Source of the DNA: Ancylobacter radicis
GTDB taxonomy: Bacteria > Pseudomonadota > Alphaproteobacteria > Rhizobiales > Xanthobacteraceae
Direction of reading: 5' to 3'
Length of the DNA: 64,000 bases
Assembly: GCF_018449475.1 (NCBI RefSeq)
Contig: NZ_JAHCQH010000020.1
Coordinates: 237,915-301,914 of the forward strand
Position numbers and translations under genes: made by a program. Positions 9,233 to 17,201 of the stretch are shown here, one piece after another (within the stretch, counting starts at the first letter, position 1; each line of letters opens with the position of its first letter). Under the pieces are notes generated by a model. The model saw nothing but the letters and a program-made list of their open reading frames with translations, did not search any database and was not told the DNA's origin.

Positions 9233-10168
9233 ATGTCCAGCCTCGCCGATGCCCCCCGCACGCCCGTCGTCCCGCTCTCCGGTTATGCGCTCGCTGCCGG
9301 CGGGGCGATGCTGTTTGCCTCCAAGGGCATCGTCATCAAGCTGGCCTATGCGGAAGGGGTGGATCCCGAGACGCTGCTGGCGCTGCGCATGCTGTTCTCG
9401 CTGCCGTTCTATCTGGTCATCGGCGCGCTGGCGCTGCTGCGCGTGCGGGGCCGGGGCGAGCCGCTGCCGGGCGGGCGCATCGTGCTGTTCTCGGCGCTGG
9501 TCGGGGCGCTCGGCTACTGGTTCGCCAGCTATACCGATTTCCTCGGCCTGCAATATATCTCCGCCTCCTATGCGCGGCTGATCCTGTTCACCTATCCGGT
9601 GTTTGTCGTGCTGTTCGGCGCACTGCTGTTCAAGCTGCCGGTGCGGGGCAAGGCGCTGTGGGCCTTTGCCGTCGCCTATAGCGGGCTGGCGCTGATCTTC
9701 GTGCAGAATTTCTCTCATCTCGGCCACGACGCGGTGCTGGGCACCGGGCTGGTGGCGCTGACGGCGATGAGCTTCGCGCTCTATCAGGTGCTGGCGAGCC
9801 GCCTGCTGAAGCAAATCGGCTCGGCGCTGTTCACCTGCATCGCCATGATCGCAGCTTCCGCCGCCGCGCTCGGCCAGTTCGCGGTGACGCATCCGCTGGA
9901 GAAGCTCATCGTCACCCCGCATGTCTTCTGGCTGTCGATCATGCTGGCGATCGGCGCGACCGTGCTGCCGACCTTCTTGATGAACGCGGCGCTGAGCCGG
10001 ATCTCGGCGCAGGCCAATGCGATGATCAGCACGCTGAGCCCGGTCGCCACCATGGCGCTCGCGGTGCTGATCCTCGGCGAGGAGATGACGGCGCTGGACC
10101 TGTTCGGCGCCCTGCTGGTCACCGCCAGCATCGGCTGGTTCACGCTGAGCGACCGGCGGGGCCGCTGA
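9233..10168 (+). CDS. EamA/DMT-family transporter
   Basis: A 311-residue inner-membrane protein with ten predicted hydrophobic helices arranged as two EamA repeats. Examples are the FASYTDFLGLQYISASYARLI region of the first half and the NAMISTLSPVATMALAVLILGE region of the second, a hallmark of drug/metabolite exporters. The ATG at 9233 is preceded by GGAAGG four bases away and is preferred to the ATG at 9215. It is convergent with the SDR gene six bases downstream. The substrate cannot be deduced. Confidence 0.88.
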   Translation: MSSLADAPRTPVVPLSGYALAAGGAMLFASKGIVIKLAYAEGVDPETLLALRMLFSLPFYLVIGALALLRVRGRGEPLPGGRIVLFSALVGALGYWFASYTDFLGLQYISASYARLILFTYPVFVVLFGALLFKLPVRGKALWAFAVAYSGLALIFVQNFSHLGHDAVLGTGLVALTAMSFALYQVLASRLLKQIGSALFTCIAMIAASAAALGQFAVTHPLEKLIVTPHVFWLSIMLAIGATVLPTFLMNAALSRISAQANAMISTLSPVATMALAVLILGEEMTALDLFGALLVTASIGWFTLSDRRGR

Positions 10169-10174
10169 GCGCGC

Positions 10175-10960
10175 TTAATCCGTCTCGGTGTCCGGCGTCT
10201 GCCAGGCGAGGTGCTGGCCGCCATCCACGGCGATCATCTGCCCGGTAATGCTCGCGGCGCGGGCGAGGTAGAGCACCGCGCCGGCAATCTCCTCCGGCGT
10301 CGGGCCGCGGCCCAGCAGGACCGCGCGGCTCTGATAGGCGAAGGCCTCGCCATCCTGCCGGTCATTGGCGAGCGTCGGACCGGGGCCGACGGCGTTGACC
10401 CGAATGCGCGGGGCGAGCGCCTGCGCCAGCATCCGCGTCGCCGCCCACAGGCCGTTCTTGGCGATGGCGTAGGACAGATAGGCCGGCGTCGGCTTCCACA
10501 CCCGCTGGTCGATGATGTTGACCACCGCGCCGGCCACGCCCTCCGGCAGCGCCGCCGCGAAGGCCTGGGTGAGAAACACCGGGGCCCGCAGATTGCACGC
10601 CATATGGCGTTCCCAGATGCCGGGTTCGAGGCTGCCGAGCGCGTCCGGGTGGAACTCGGAGGCATTGTTGACGAGCAGGCTGGGAGCGCCCAGCGCCGCC
10701 GTCGCCTCCGGAATGAGCGCCTCGACCGCCGTCATCTCGGCGAGATCGCCGGTGACGAGGGCGGCCCGGGCGCCCAGCCCCCGGATCTCCGCCAGCGTGG
10801 CCTCGACCGCCGGCTTGGCGAGGCGGGCATGGACCGCGATGTCATAGCCCGCGCCGGCCATAGCCAGGCTGATCGCCCGGCCGATGCGCACGCCGCCGCC
10901 GGTGACGAGGGCGACGGGGCGCGCGGGCGCGGGGATGGCGGTGATGTCGGTCGGTTCCAT
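10175..10960 (-). CDS. SDR-family oxidoreductase, pteridine-reductase-like
   Basis: A 261-residue short-chain dehydrogenase with a Rossmann fold. The cofactor motif is TGGGVRIGR, in which Arg replaces the usual glycine (TGxxxRxG). That form, together with LVNNASEF, NIIDQR and the catalytic YLSYAIAKNGL, is characteristic of pteridine reductase/FolM-type enzymes that reduce dihydrobiopterin or dihydromonapterin with NADPH. The C-terminal GQMIAVDGGQHLAW is typical of SDRs. The pterin assignment is inferred from the motif; no folate gene is adjacent. Confidence 0.8.
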   Translation of the reverse strand: MEPTDITAIPAPARPVALVTGGGVRIGRAISLAMAGAGYDIAVHARLAKPAVEATLAEIRGLGARAALVTGDLAEMTAVEALIPEATAALGAPSLLVNNASEFHPDALGSLEPGIWERHMACNLRAPVFLTQAFAAALPEGVAGAVVNIIDQRVWKPTPAYLSYAIAKNGLWAATRMLAQALAPRIRVNAVGPGPTLANDRQDGEAFAYQSRAVLLGRGPTPEEIAGAVLYLARAASITGQMIAVDGGQHLAWQTPDTETD

Positions 10961-11298
10961 GGCTTTTCATGCGTTGCGGCACTGGCCGCGTTATCGGGCG
11001 GGACAGTTACGCACTTACCCCCGGTGCCGGATCATCGGTACCTTTCTCCCGTTTGTGGAGATCATTAACCATGATGCGTCAGATAAGGCCGTGATTGCAA
11101 AGATATTGTGGTGCGAGCTTGGTATCGGATATGGCGATATGGTTAATAACGGATGCGTGAATGACAGTAAACCGCTCGTTAAACATAATATATCCTTACA
11201 CGCGGCACTAAGATTCTGCTCATACATTTATGCGATCGTCAGCATTACCGAATTCAGGTGGTGCCCGGCGGCGCCGCCTCACGACGCAGGAGACGAAG
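10961..11298. promoter_or_regulatory. AT-rich upstream region of the first porin gene
   Basis: This 338-base region has no credible gene. Its right part (about 11040-11255) is clearly more AT-rich than the surroundings, as expected for a strong promoter and leader of an abundant outer membrane protein. The ribosome binding site AGGAGA lies just before the ATG at 11299. I cannot assign -35 and -10 boxes with confidence. Confidence 0.35.
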
Positions 11299-11913
11299 AT
11301 GTACAGCAAGATTCTGGCCGGCGCGGCTCTGGCGGCGGCTCTCGCGGCGAGCCCGCTCGCCATGGCCGCCGACCTCGCCTATCCGGCCCCGGCCGCCTAT
11401 GCGGCGCCGGCCCCCGTGTTCACGTGGACCGGTTTCTATATCGGCGCCAATGCCGGCTATGGCTGGGGCGAGGCCGACTGGTCGGACGACACCAACGGTT
11501 TCCTCGGCGGCATCCAGGCCGGCTATAACTGGCAGCTCGGCAATGGCTTCGTGCTCGGTCTCGAGACCGACCTGCAGGCCACCAACATTGAAAGCCCGAC
11601 CTACCAGCTCGACTATTTCGGCACGATCCGCGCCCGCGCGGGCTTTGCCTTCGATCAGGCGCTGATCTACGGCACGGGCGGCTTCGCCTATGGCCGCGGC
11701 ACTTACGAGCTTGGCGGCCTGTCGAACGACCAGACCCAGACCGGCTGGACCATCGGCGCCGGCGGCGAATATGCCTTCGCCCCGAACTGGACCGTCAAGG
11801 CCGAGTATCTCTATCTCGACCTCGGCAAGGAGACCTATGACACGGTCGGCGGCCCGATCGATATCGGCACCACCGCCAACATCCTGCGCGCGGGTGTGAA
11901 CTACAAGTTCTGA
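11299..11913 (+). CDS. Omp25-like outer membrane beta-barrel protein (paralog 1)
   Basis: A 204-residue outer membrane protein of the Omp25/RopB type. It has a Sec signal peptide (MYSKILAGAALAAALAASPL, cleaved after AMA) and then the family start FTWTGFYIGANAGYGWG. The barrel has alternating aromatic strands and ends TANILRAGVNYKF, with a terminal Phe that serves as the BAM recognition signal. The ATG at 11299 has AGGAGA upstream. A terminator follows at 12000. A second paralog is encoded 440 bases downstream. These proteins stabilise the outer membrane in Rhizobiales. Confidence 0.92.
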   Translation: MYSKILAGAALAAALAASPLAMAADLAYPAPAAYAAPAPVFTWTGFYIGANAGYGWGEADWSDDTNGFLGGIQAGYNWQLGNGFVLGLETDLQATNIESPTYQLDYFGTIRARAGFAFDQALIYGTGGFAYGRGTYELGGLSNDQTQTGWTIGAGGEYAFAPNWTVKAEYLYLDLGKETYDTVGGPIDIGTTANILRAGVNYKF

Positions 11914-11999
11914 GCCGCGATCACCGCGCGCAAGGCGACCTTCGGGACGCTGTGTGACGCGGGATGATGCGGGTCACGGCCCGCGATGCCCTGCAAGAC

Positions 12000-12033
12000 A
12001 ATGACCGTCGGCGCGCAAGTGCCGGCGGTCATT
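12000..12033 (+). terminator. rho-independent terminator after porin 1
   Basis: A 13-base stem (AATGACCGTCGGC / GCCGGCGGTCATT, one G-U pair) with an eight-base loop is followed by GCATTTT. It lies 86 bases after the porin stop codon. Confidence 0.7.
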
Positions 12034-12356
12034 GCATTTTGCGGCTCCCGCGGCGTGCAGTCGTCGTGGAATCTGTTGTTCCTGTGCAACAGGTAATCGG
12101 CATTCACTTACTTATCATGGCGAAATTGTTGCGGGCGGATCAGGCGTTTTACGGAACAAAATACCTCCACGAATCAAGCGCCCGTGCGGGCCGGCGAGGC
12201 TAAATCACAGAGTTGTGAGGCCGATATTGAAAGCAATTATGACGAATTCTGCCGCAATCCCGCCTTTGACACGCCTAGCTGCCCGCCTATCTCACCAATC
12301 GAACGTGACGTGAAGTCGCCGTGCCGTTCCTGCCTACAGTTCCTCGGAGAGTATCC
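12034..12356. promoter_or_regulatory. upstream region of the second porin gene
   Basis: There is no credible gene here. The middle part (about 12070-12270) is AT-richer than the flanks and should contain the porin-2 promoter. GGAG at 12345-12348 is the ribosome binding site for the ATG at 12357. No operator is evident to me. Confidence 0.35.
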
Positions 12357-13001
12357 ATGAAGAAGATCATCAGCTCGGGCGTTGCCGCCGCCGCCCTGTT
12401 CGTCGCGGTCCCGGCCTTCGCCGCCGACCTGCAGCAGCCCTATCCCACGAAGGCTCCGGTGGTCGCTGCCGTGCCGGTGTTCTCGTGGACCGGTTTCTAT
12501 CTCGGCGCCAATGCCGGCTACGCTTGGGGTTCGGGTGAGGGTGCGGCCGACGCGCTCGGCATGGATCCCGATGGCTTCGCCGGTGGTGGCCAGATCGGCT
12601 ACAACATCCAGCTCGACAACAACATCGTCCTCGGCGTCGAGGCCGACATCCAGGGTTCGAGCCTCAAGGACTCGGCCTTCGGCGTCGAGCAGAAGATGGA
12701 CTATTTCGGCACCGTCCGCGCCCGTCTCGGCTATGCCTTCGACAACGTCATGCCCTACGTCACCGGCGGTTGGGCCTGGGGTCACAATGAAGTCACCAAT
12801 GACTTCACTGGCGTGAGCTCCAGCAACACCCTGTCCGGCTGGACCATCGGCGGCGGCGTCGAATACGCCTTCGCCAACAACTGGACCGTCAAGGCCGAGT
12901 ACCTCTATATGGACCTCGGCGAGGACTACTACGACAGCATCGGCGCCGACAGCGGTCTGACCGCCAACATCGTCCGCGCCGGTATCAACTACAAGTTCTG
13001 A
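12357..13001 (+). CDS. Omp25-like outer membrane beta-barrel protein (paralog 2)
   Basis: A 214-residue paralog of the preceding porin-like protein. The signal peptide MKKIISSGVAAAALFVAVPA is cleaved near AFA-AD, and the mature protein begins with the same WTGFYLGANAGYAWG block. It shares the GWTIGGGVEYAF ... NWTVKAEYLYMDLG blocks and ends ANIVRAGINYKF. The two genes are tandem but have separate leaders and terminators, so they are probably separate transcription units that can be expressed under different conditions. Confidence 0.92.
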   Translation: MKKIISSGVAAAALFVAVPAFAADLQQPYPTKAPVVAAVPVFSWTGFYLGANAGYAWGSGEGAADALGMDPDGFAGGGQIGYNIQLDNNIVLGVEADIQGSSLKDSAFGVEQKMDYFGTVRARLGYAFDNVMPYVTGGWAWGHNEVTNDFTGVSSSNTLSGWTIGGGVEYAFANNWTVKAEYLYMDLGEDYYDSIGADSGLTANIVRAGINYKF

Positions 13002-13035
13002 TCTGCCGGGCCGCAAGGTCCGCTGCGTGAAATGC

Positions 13036-13067
13036 AAAGACCCCGGACGGCGACGTCCGGGGTCTTT
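13036..13067. terminator. bidirectional rho-independent terminator
   Basis: A perfect 14-base stem (AAAGACCCCGGACG / CGTCCGGGGTCTTT) closes a GCGA loop, with A and T runs on both sides. It sits between porin 2 and the convergent GST gene and can serve both. Confidence 0.88.
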
Positions 13068-13088
13068 CGTTTGGGTTGGAAACCCTCG

Positions 13089-13694
13089 TCAGCTCGGGCG
13101 GGTTGCCTCGAAAGCGGGCACACGCGCGGCGAAGCTGTCCAGCCAGTCGACCAGCGCCAGATGATCCTCGCGCCAGCGGCCGTGAAAGCGCAGGTCGAGA
13201 TAGCCAAGGGCGCAGGCCAGCGCGATCTCGCCAATATGCGCCGCGCCGCTGACCGGTAGCGCCGCCGGCGGCGCCGCCTCGAAGGCCTTCAGCGCGCGGG
13301 CCACCTTGCCGGCCTGATTGTCGATCCAGGCGGCGTTGCGGTTCTCTTCCGGGCGGAAGCGAACCTCATAGACCTGCAGCAGCGCCGCATCCATCAGCCC
13401 GTCGGCCATGGCCTGCCCGGTCAGCGCCGCGAAGCGCGGCTCGCCGGAGGCCGGGACGATGACGCCGCCGCCGGCCTGCGCGTCGAGATAATCGACGATG
13501 ACGCGGGAATCGAACAGGGGCGCCGCATTCTCGCGCAGCAGCACCGGAATCTTGCCCAGCGGATTCTGGTCGCGCAGCGTATCGGCCGCATTGGTGGTGT
13601 CGGCCGGCTCAATGTCGAGGTGGAGGCCGCAGATGACGGCGGCGATCTTGACCTTGCGGCCGAACGGGGAGGCGGGTGAGGAACGCAGATTCAT
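13089..13694 (-). CDS. glutathione S-transferase family protein
   Basis: A 201-residue cytosolic GST-like protein. The thioredoxin-like N-terminal domain begins MNLRSSPASPFGRKVKIA with an SPFGRKV active-site region, has the cis-proline in LGKIPVL, and the glutathione-binding pair in LFDSRVIVDYL. The C-terminal helical domain includes IALACALGYLDLRF. Stand-alone gene ending at a shared terminator. The electrophilic substrate is unknown. Confidence 0.88.
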   Translation of the reverse strand: MNLRSSPASPFGRKVKIAAVICGLHLDIEPADTTNAADTLRDQNPLGKIPVLLRENAAPLFDSRVIVDYLDAQAGGGVIVPASGEPRFAALTGQAMADGLMDAALLQVYEVRFRPEENRNAAWIDNQAGKVARALKAFEAAPPAALPVSGAAHIGEIALACALGYLDLRFHGRWREDHLALVDWLDSFAARVPAFEATRPS

Positions 13695-13796
13695 CGGGTC
13701 TTCGCTCTTTTCGAGCCGTGCCGGCGAGCGCGCCGAAGCCTGCCCGCGGCCGGTTCCGGCCGTGGATGGGGCATCCCGGCTTCACGGCCCGACTTA

Positions 13797-14012
13797 TCAG
13801 TCGGCCGCCTGCAGGTCGATGGCCTTGGGGCCCTTGCCGCGCTTGTCCGGCTCGACCTCGAAGCTCACCCGCTGGCCCTCGGCAAGCGTGCCCATGCCCG
13901 AGCGGGTGACGGCCGACACATGGACGAACACGTCGCGTCCGCCATCATCCGGGCGAATGAAGCCATAGCCCTTTTCGGTGTTGAAGAATTTGACGGTGCC
14001 CGTCGTCGCCAT
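13797..14012 (-). CDS. CspA-family cold-shock protein
   Basis: A 71-residue OB-fold nucleic-acid-binding protein with RNP1 ([10 protein letters not shown]) and RNP2 (VFVHVSAV). The beginning [17 protein letters not shown] is canonical, so the ATG at 14012 is chosen over an upstream ATG that would add 11 residues; GGAGAG lies ahead of it. Such proteins melt RNA secondary structure and are often induced by cold or stationary phase. The C-terminus [12 protein letters not shown] is typical of alphaproteobacterial members. Confidence 0.94.
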   Translation of the reverse strand: MATTGTVKFFNTEKGYGFIRPDDGGRDVFVHVSAVTRSGMGTLAEGQRVSFEVEPDKRGKGPKAIDLQAAD

Positions 14013-14112
14013 GCGCCTGCTCTCCTCGTGCCCGCGCGGTCGCATTCCGCCCGGCCGGATATGTCTGCAGGGCGTTCAAGCAAGACCAATGCCGGATCGA
14101 TGTGACGGGCAT

Positions 14113-15006
14113 TCAACGTTCGGCGGTAATCCAGCCAATGCGGACGCGGCCCGTGCCATCGGTGGCGAGGACACGCACCAGGGCGCCAAGCATCTGGCGC
14201 AACTCGTCCGCCAGCGTGAAGGGCGGGTTGACGATCATCAGCCCGCAGCCCGACAGGGCATCCACCTGCCGCACGGCGCGCAGGTCGAACTGGATGTTGA
14301 GGACCTTCGGCAGCCGCGCGCGCTCGATCTCGCGTCGGAAGCCATCGACGGCTCGCACATCCTTGATCGGGTACCAGAGCGCGTAGATCCCGGTCGGCCA
14401 CTTCTTGTGAGCTTCGATCAGACCATGGGCCATGCGGTGGAACTCGCCGGGCTCCTCGAAGGGTGGGTCGACCAGCACCAGGCCGCGCCGTTCCTTGGGC
14501 GGCAGATAGGCGCTGAGCGCCTGCCAGGCATCGGTCGGCAGCACCTTTACCCGCCCATCGCGGCCGATGGCGTCTTCGAGCGATTCGCGCACGCCCGCCA
14601 CGGTCTCGCACAGCAGCAGCCGGTCCTGCGGCCGGGTCAGCGCCTGGGCGATCAGCGGCGAGCCGGGATAATGGCGCAGCGGCGCCGCGCCCGCCGTCGC
14701 GGATTCGTCCGGCTGCGCGCCGGCCTCGGCCGGGTTGACCGCACGCACCACATCGAGCCAGGGCTTCAGCAGGGCCGCCACCTCCGGCGTGAACTCGGCA
14801 CGCAGCACCGCGCCAATGCCGCCTTCCCATTCCCCGGTGCGCTGGGCCTCGGCCCCGGCAAGATCGTAAATCCCGGCGCCGGCATGGGTGTCGAGCACGC
14901 GATAGGCGGCGTCCTTCTGGCCGAGATAGGCGAGGATGCGCGCGAGCACGGCATGTTTGACGACATCGGCGAAATTGCCGGCGTGGAAGGCGTGGCGATA
15001 ATTCAT
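14113..15006 (-). CDS. rlmJ: 23S rRNA (adenine2030-N6)-methyltransferase
   Basis: A 297-residue SAM-dependent enzyme that N6-methylates A2030 of 23S rRNA. It begins with the family signature MNYRHAFHAGNFADVVKHAV, followed by DTHAGAGIYDL and the catalytic DPPF in LVLVDPPFEEPGEF. A second NPPF (IVNPPFTLADEL) lies near the C-terminus. An Ala/Glu-rich loop near residue 100 lengthens the protein slightly compared with the E. coli enzyme. It starts 106 bases after the RNase T2 operon. Confidence 0.92.
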   Translation of the reverse strand: MNYRHAFHAGNFADVVKHAVLARILAYLGQKDAAYRVLDTHAGAGIYDLAGAEAQRTGEWEGGIGAVLRAEFTPEVAALLKPWLDVVRAVNPAEAGAQPDESATAGAAPLRHYPGSPLIAQALTRPQDRLLLCETVAGVRESLEDAIGRDGRVKVLPTDAWQALSAYLPPKERRGLVLVDPPFEEPGEFHRMAHGLIEAHKKWPTGIYALWYPIKDVRAVDGFRREIERARLPKVLNIQFDLRAVRQVDALSGCGLMIVNPPFTLADELRQMLGALVRVLATDGTGRVRIGWITAER

Positions 15007-15022
15007 CGGCGATTCCGGCGGT

Positions 15023-15700
15023 TCAGCCGCCCCGCATGGGCGGCATGGCGACGCGCTCGGCCGTGCAGGCCCGGCGTTCGAGTTCGGGGCAGGCGGTGTA
15101 GTTGAAGGTGCGGCTCATGCAGATGCGCACATCGCGCAGGTGCCGGCCGCTGCACTCGACGGAAATCATGTCCGCATCGAGCCCCGGATTGGCGGCGCGG
15201 AAGGCGGCTTCCACCTCGTGCGGCGCGACCATGCTGTACTGGTCGAGCCGGCGGTATTCCTCGGGAATGGTGACGCGGCTGAAGGCCAGCCGGACCTTCT
15301 CGAAATAGGTCGCCGAATCCAGCCCCGAGCAGGTGCCGTGCTTGCGCCACTGGTGCAGCACCAGCTTGCGGCTCGGCATGATGTCGAGCATGGAGCGCAG
15401 CACCGGCTCGGCGACGAAGGGCGGCGGCTTCTGGCAGAATTCCGGCCACCGGTGCTGATATTGCGGCCATAGCCCGTGCACGACGAAGGCAAAGGGGCGT
15501 GGGCCCGCACATTGCGTCGGTTCGGCCTTGTCGCCCTCGCTTTCGCAATAGCTGGGCGACCAGGACAGGGACAGCACGTAGAAATCAAAGTCGCCGGGGC
15601 GGTTACGCGCCTCGGCGCTGCCGGGAAAAAGGCTGACGAAGGCAGATGCGGCAAGAGCAAACGCGGCGAGGACGAACCGGACGCCGCGGCGCAGCCTCAC
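15023..15700 (-). CDS. secreted RNase T2 family ribonuclease
   Basis: A 225-residue periplasmic or secreted endoribonuclease. A signal peptide covers about residues 1-32. The two active-site blocks are FVVHGLWPQ (His75) and LVLHQWRKHGTC (His116, His121). In the second block the usual catalytic Glu (HEWxKHG in fungal enzymes) is Gln117. The start is a GTG at 15700 that overlaps the TGA of the upstream secreted protein (GTGA), so the two are coupled. Cysteines are spaced as in bacterial RNase T2 proteins. Confidence 0.88.
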   Translation of the reverse strand: MRLRRGVRFVLAAFALAASAFVSLFPGSAEARNRPGDFDFYVLSLSWSPSYCESEGDKAEPTQCAGPRPFAFVVHGLWPQYQHRWPEFCQKPPPFVAEPVLRSMLDIMPSRKLVLHQWRKHGTCSGLDSATYFEKVRLAFSRVTIPEEYRRLDQYSMVAPHEVEAAFRAANPGLDADMISVECSGRHLRDVRICMSRTFNYTACPELERRACTAERVAMPPMRGG

Positions 15701-16272
15701 GGCTGCGCCATGCGGCAATTCGGGGCGTAGGTCCAGGACCGGTCTAGACCTTCGACGCACCATTCCACGCCCCAGGAGAAGCCGAGAAAGCCGCCATCCT
15801 CGATCAGCGAGTACCAGACGGTGCGATGGTGCCCGCTTTTCAGGGCGACCTTGCCCGCCACCTTGCCGTCATAGGCGCCGCTGCCATAGGCGCCGTCGCT
15901 GGTGAAGCTCGGCGTGCCCTCAAGGCCGGAGATGACCACCGAGGCGCGGCAGTAGCGGCGCGGGATCGTCTCCTCGCCCCAGGGGCGGAACGCGACCTCG
16001 TGGACCTGCTCGATGCTGTCGATCTTCAGCTTGGAGTCCCAGAATCGCGATTCGGTCGTGGCGAACTCCTTCTGGACCCGTCGGAGCGCCTCCGGCGTGT
16101 CGCAGGCCGGCACATTGCCGCTGTAGTTCGGGCCGGAGAGCCAGAAATTCTTCTCGAAGAAATTCGCCGCCTGCGCGCCGGAGAGCGAGGCCGCGAGGAG
16201 GCCGGCGCCTGCCAGCATACAAGTCAGCCCATGTGCTGCGCCGTCAAAGAAACGGCACCGATCCCTGCTCAT
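15697..16272 (-). CDS. conserved exported protein of unknown function
   Basis: A 191-residue protein with a signal peptide ending near SGAQA, followed by NFFEKNFWLSGPNYSG. The mature domain has paired cysteines (VPACDTPEAL, RRYCRAS, VEWCVEGLDR, APNCRMAQP) and a block HRTVWYSLIEDGGFLGFSWG. I recognise similar proteins in other Rhizobiales genomes but know no function. The ATG at 16272 is chosen because GGAGGG precedes it by seven bases. Its stop overlaps the RNase T2 start, so the two exported proteins are likely made together; a partner or inhibitor role for the ribonuclease is speculation. Confidence 0.75.
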   Translation of the reverse strand: MSRDRCRFFDGAAHGLTCMLAGAGLLAASLSGAQAANFFEKNFWLSGPNYSGNVPACDTPEALRRVQKEFATTESRFWDSKLKIDSIEQVHEVAFRPWGEETIPRRYCRASVVISGLEGTPSFTSDGAYGSGAYDGKVAGKVALKSGHHRTVWYSLIEDGGFLGFSWGVEWCVEGLDRSWTYAPNCRMAQP

Positions 16273-16369
16273 CCCAAACCCTCCGACATACTGCCGGGAC
16301 GATGCATCCCGCCCCGCCACGGGTCAAGGACGGGCGAGCCACACCGGCGGCAAAATCGCCGGGCGTCTT

Positions 16370-16696
16370 CTAATGAGGCGCCATGGCATGGGCCAGTGCC
16401 GGCAGTGGCGTGGGCCGCGCCGATATCCGGCAGGGAGAGTTGTCGACAAGCCAGCTCGATACGTTCTCGTTCATGCCGCAGACGACCGAGCGCGGGCCGC
16501 CCGGGCCTTCGAGGCAGACGCGCGCGCCGAGCTGGTAGTCCCGCCCGCCGGCCCGGCAGGTGCAGTCGGCGGCGGCGGTGCCGGCGGTCAGCAGCATCAG
16601 CGAGGTGCTGGCTGCGAGCCGCCGGAACGAACCGGAGTCGCGTGATGGATGGGTGATCGCGGAAGAAGAGGCGAAGCGTCGGCATATGCGCAGCAT
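16370..16696 (-). CDS. small exported cysteine-containing protein
   Basis: A 108-residue protein with an Arg-rich N-terminus and a hydrophobic stretch (LAASTSLMLLTAGTAAA) likely to be a signal peptide. The mature part DCTCRAGGRDYQLGARVCL has CxC and further cysteines (VVCGMNEN, SPCRIS), suggesting disulfides. GGGAGG is placed five bases before the ATG. It precedes the RNase T2 pair by about 100 bases on the same strand and could belong to the same unit. Function unknown. Confidence 0.65.
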   Translation of the reverse strand: MLRICRRFASSSAITHPSRDSGSFRRLAASTSLMLLTAGTAAADCTCRAGGRDYQLGARVCLEGPGGPRSVVCGMNENVSSWLVDNSPCRISARPTPLPALAHAMAPH

Positions 16697-16735
16697 CGGA
16701 ACCTCCCATGGCAGGGGCGCACAAGGCGCCCCGGA

Positions 16736-17089
16736 TCATATCAGTCGGATAACGTAGAGCTTGCGGGTGGTCTCCACCACTTCCCACACGCCCTTGAAGC
16801 CCGGCCGGATGACGAAGCTGTCGCCGGCCGTCAGCCGCACCGCCGGCTCGCCATCCTCATGCAGGATGGAGACGCCCGAGAGCAGGGTGCAGAATTCCCA
16901 TTCCTCATAATCCACCCGCCACGCGCCGGCGCTGGATTCCCACACCCCGGCGAACAGGGCGTTGTCGGGCAGCGTCTCCAGATTCCAGGTGAGGTGGCGC
17001 GGATTGCCGGCGATGACGCGCTCGGGCAGCGGCGCGGTTTCCTCCGGCGTACCGAGAGTGTCGGGGGCGAAGCGAAGCAGAAAGGACAT
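16736..17089 (-). CDS. cupin-domain protein
   Basis: A 117-residue single-domain cupin of the Cupin_3 (EutQ-like) type. The two barrel motifs are visible around WRVDYEEWEFCTLLSG and AGDSFVIRPGFKGVWEV. The ATG at 17089 has GAGG upstream; an in-frame ATG eight codons earlier is less likely. These proteins often bind a metal and a small metabolite, but no substrate is known here. It is 112 bases downstream of the permease gene and separated from it by a hairpin. Confidence 0.82.
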   Translation of the reverse strand: MSFLLRFAPDTLGTPEETAPLPERVIAGNPRHLTWNLETLPDNALFAGVWESSAGAWRVDYEEWEFCTLLSGVSILHEDGEPAVRLTAGDSFVIRPGFKGVWEVVETTRKLYVIRLI

Positions 17090-17122
17090 GGGGACCTCGG
17101 CTGGACGCGCCACAAGCAGGAG

Positions 17123-17156
17123 CGGCGCGGCTCATCCTGTGCGATGAGCCGCGCCG
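17123..17156 (-). terminator. strong hairpin downstream of the permease gene
   Basis: A perfect 14-base stem (CGGCGCGGCTCATC / GATGAGCCGCGCCG) has a six-base loop. No U-tract follows on either strand, so it may be a 3' stabiliser or a weak terminator for the leftward permease transcript. Confidence 0.5.
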
Positions 17157-17201
17157 TCTCAAGCCGCTTCGATCCGCCCCCCGGAGGTTCGAAGCGAAAA
17201 C

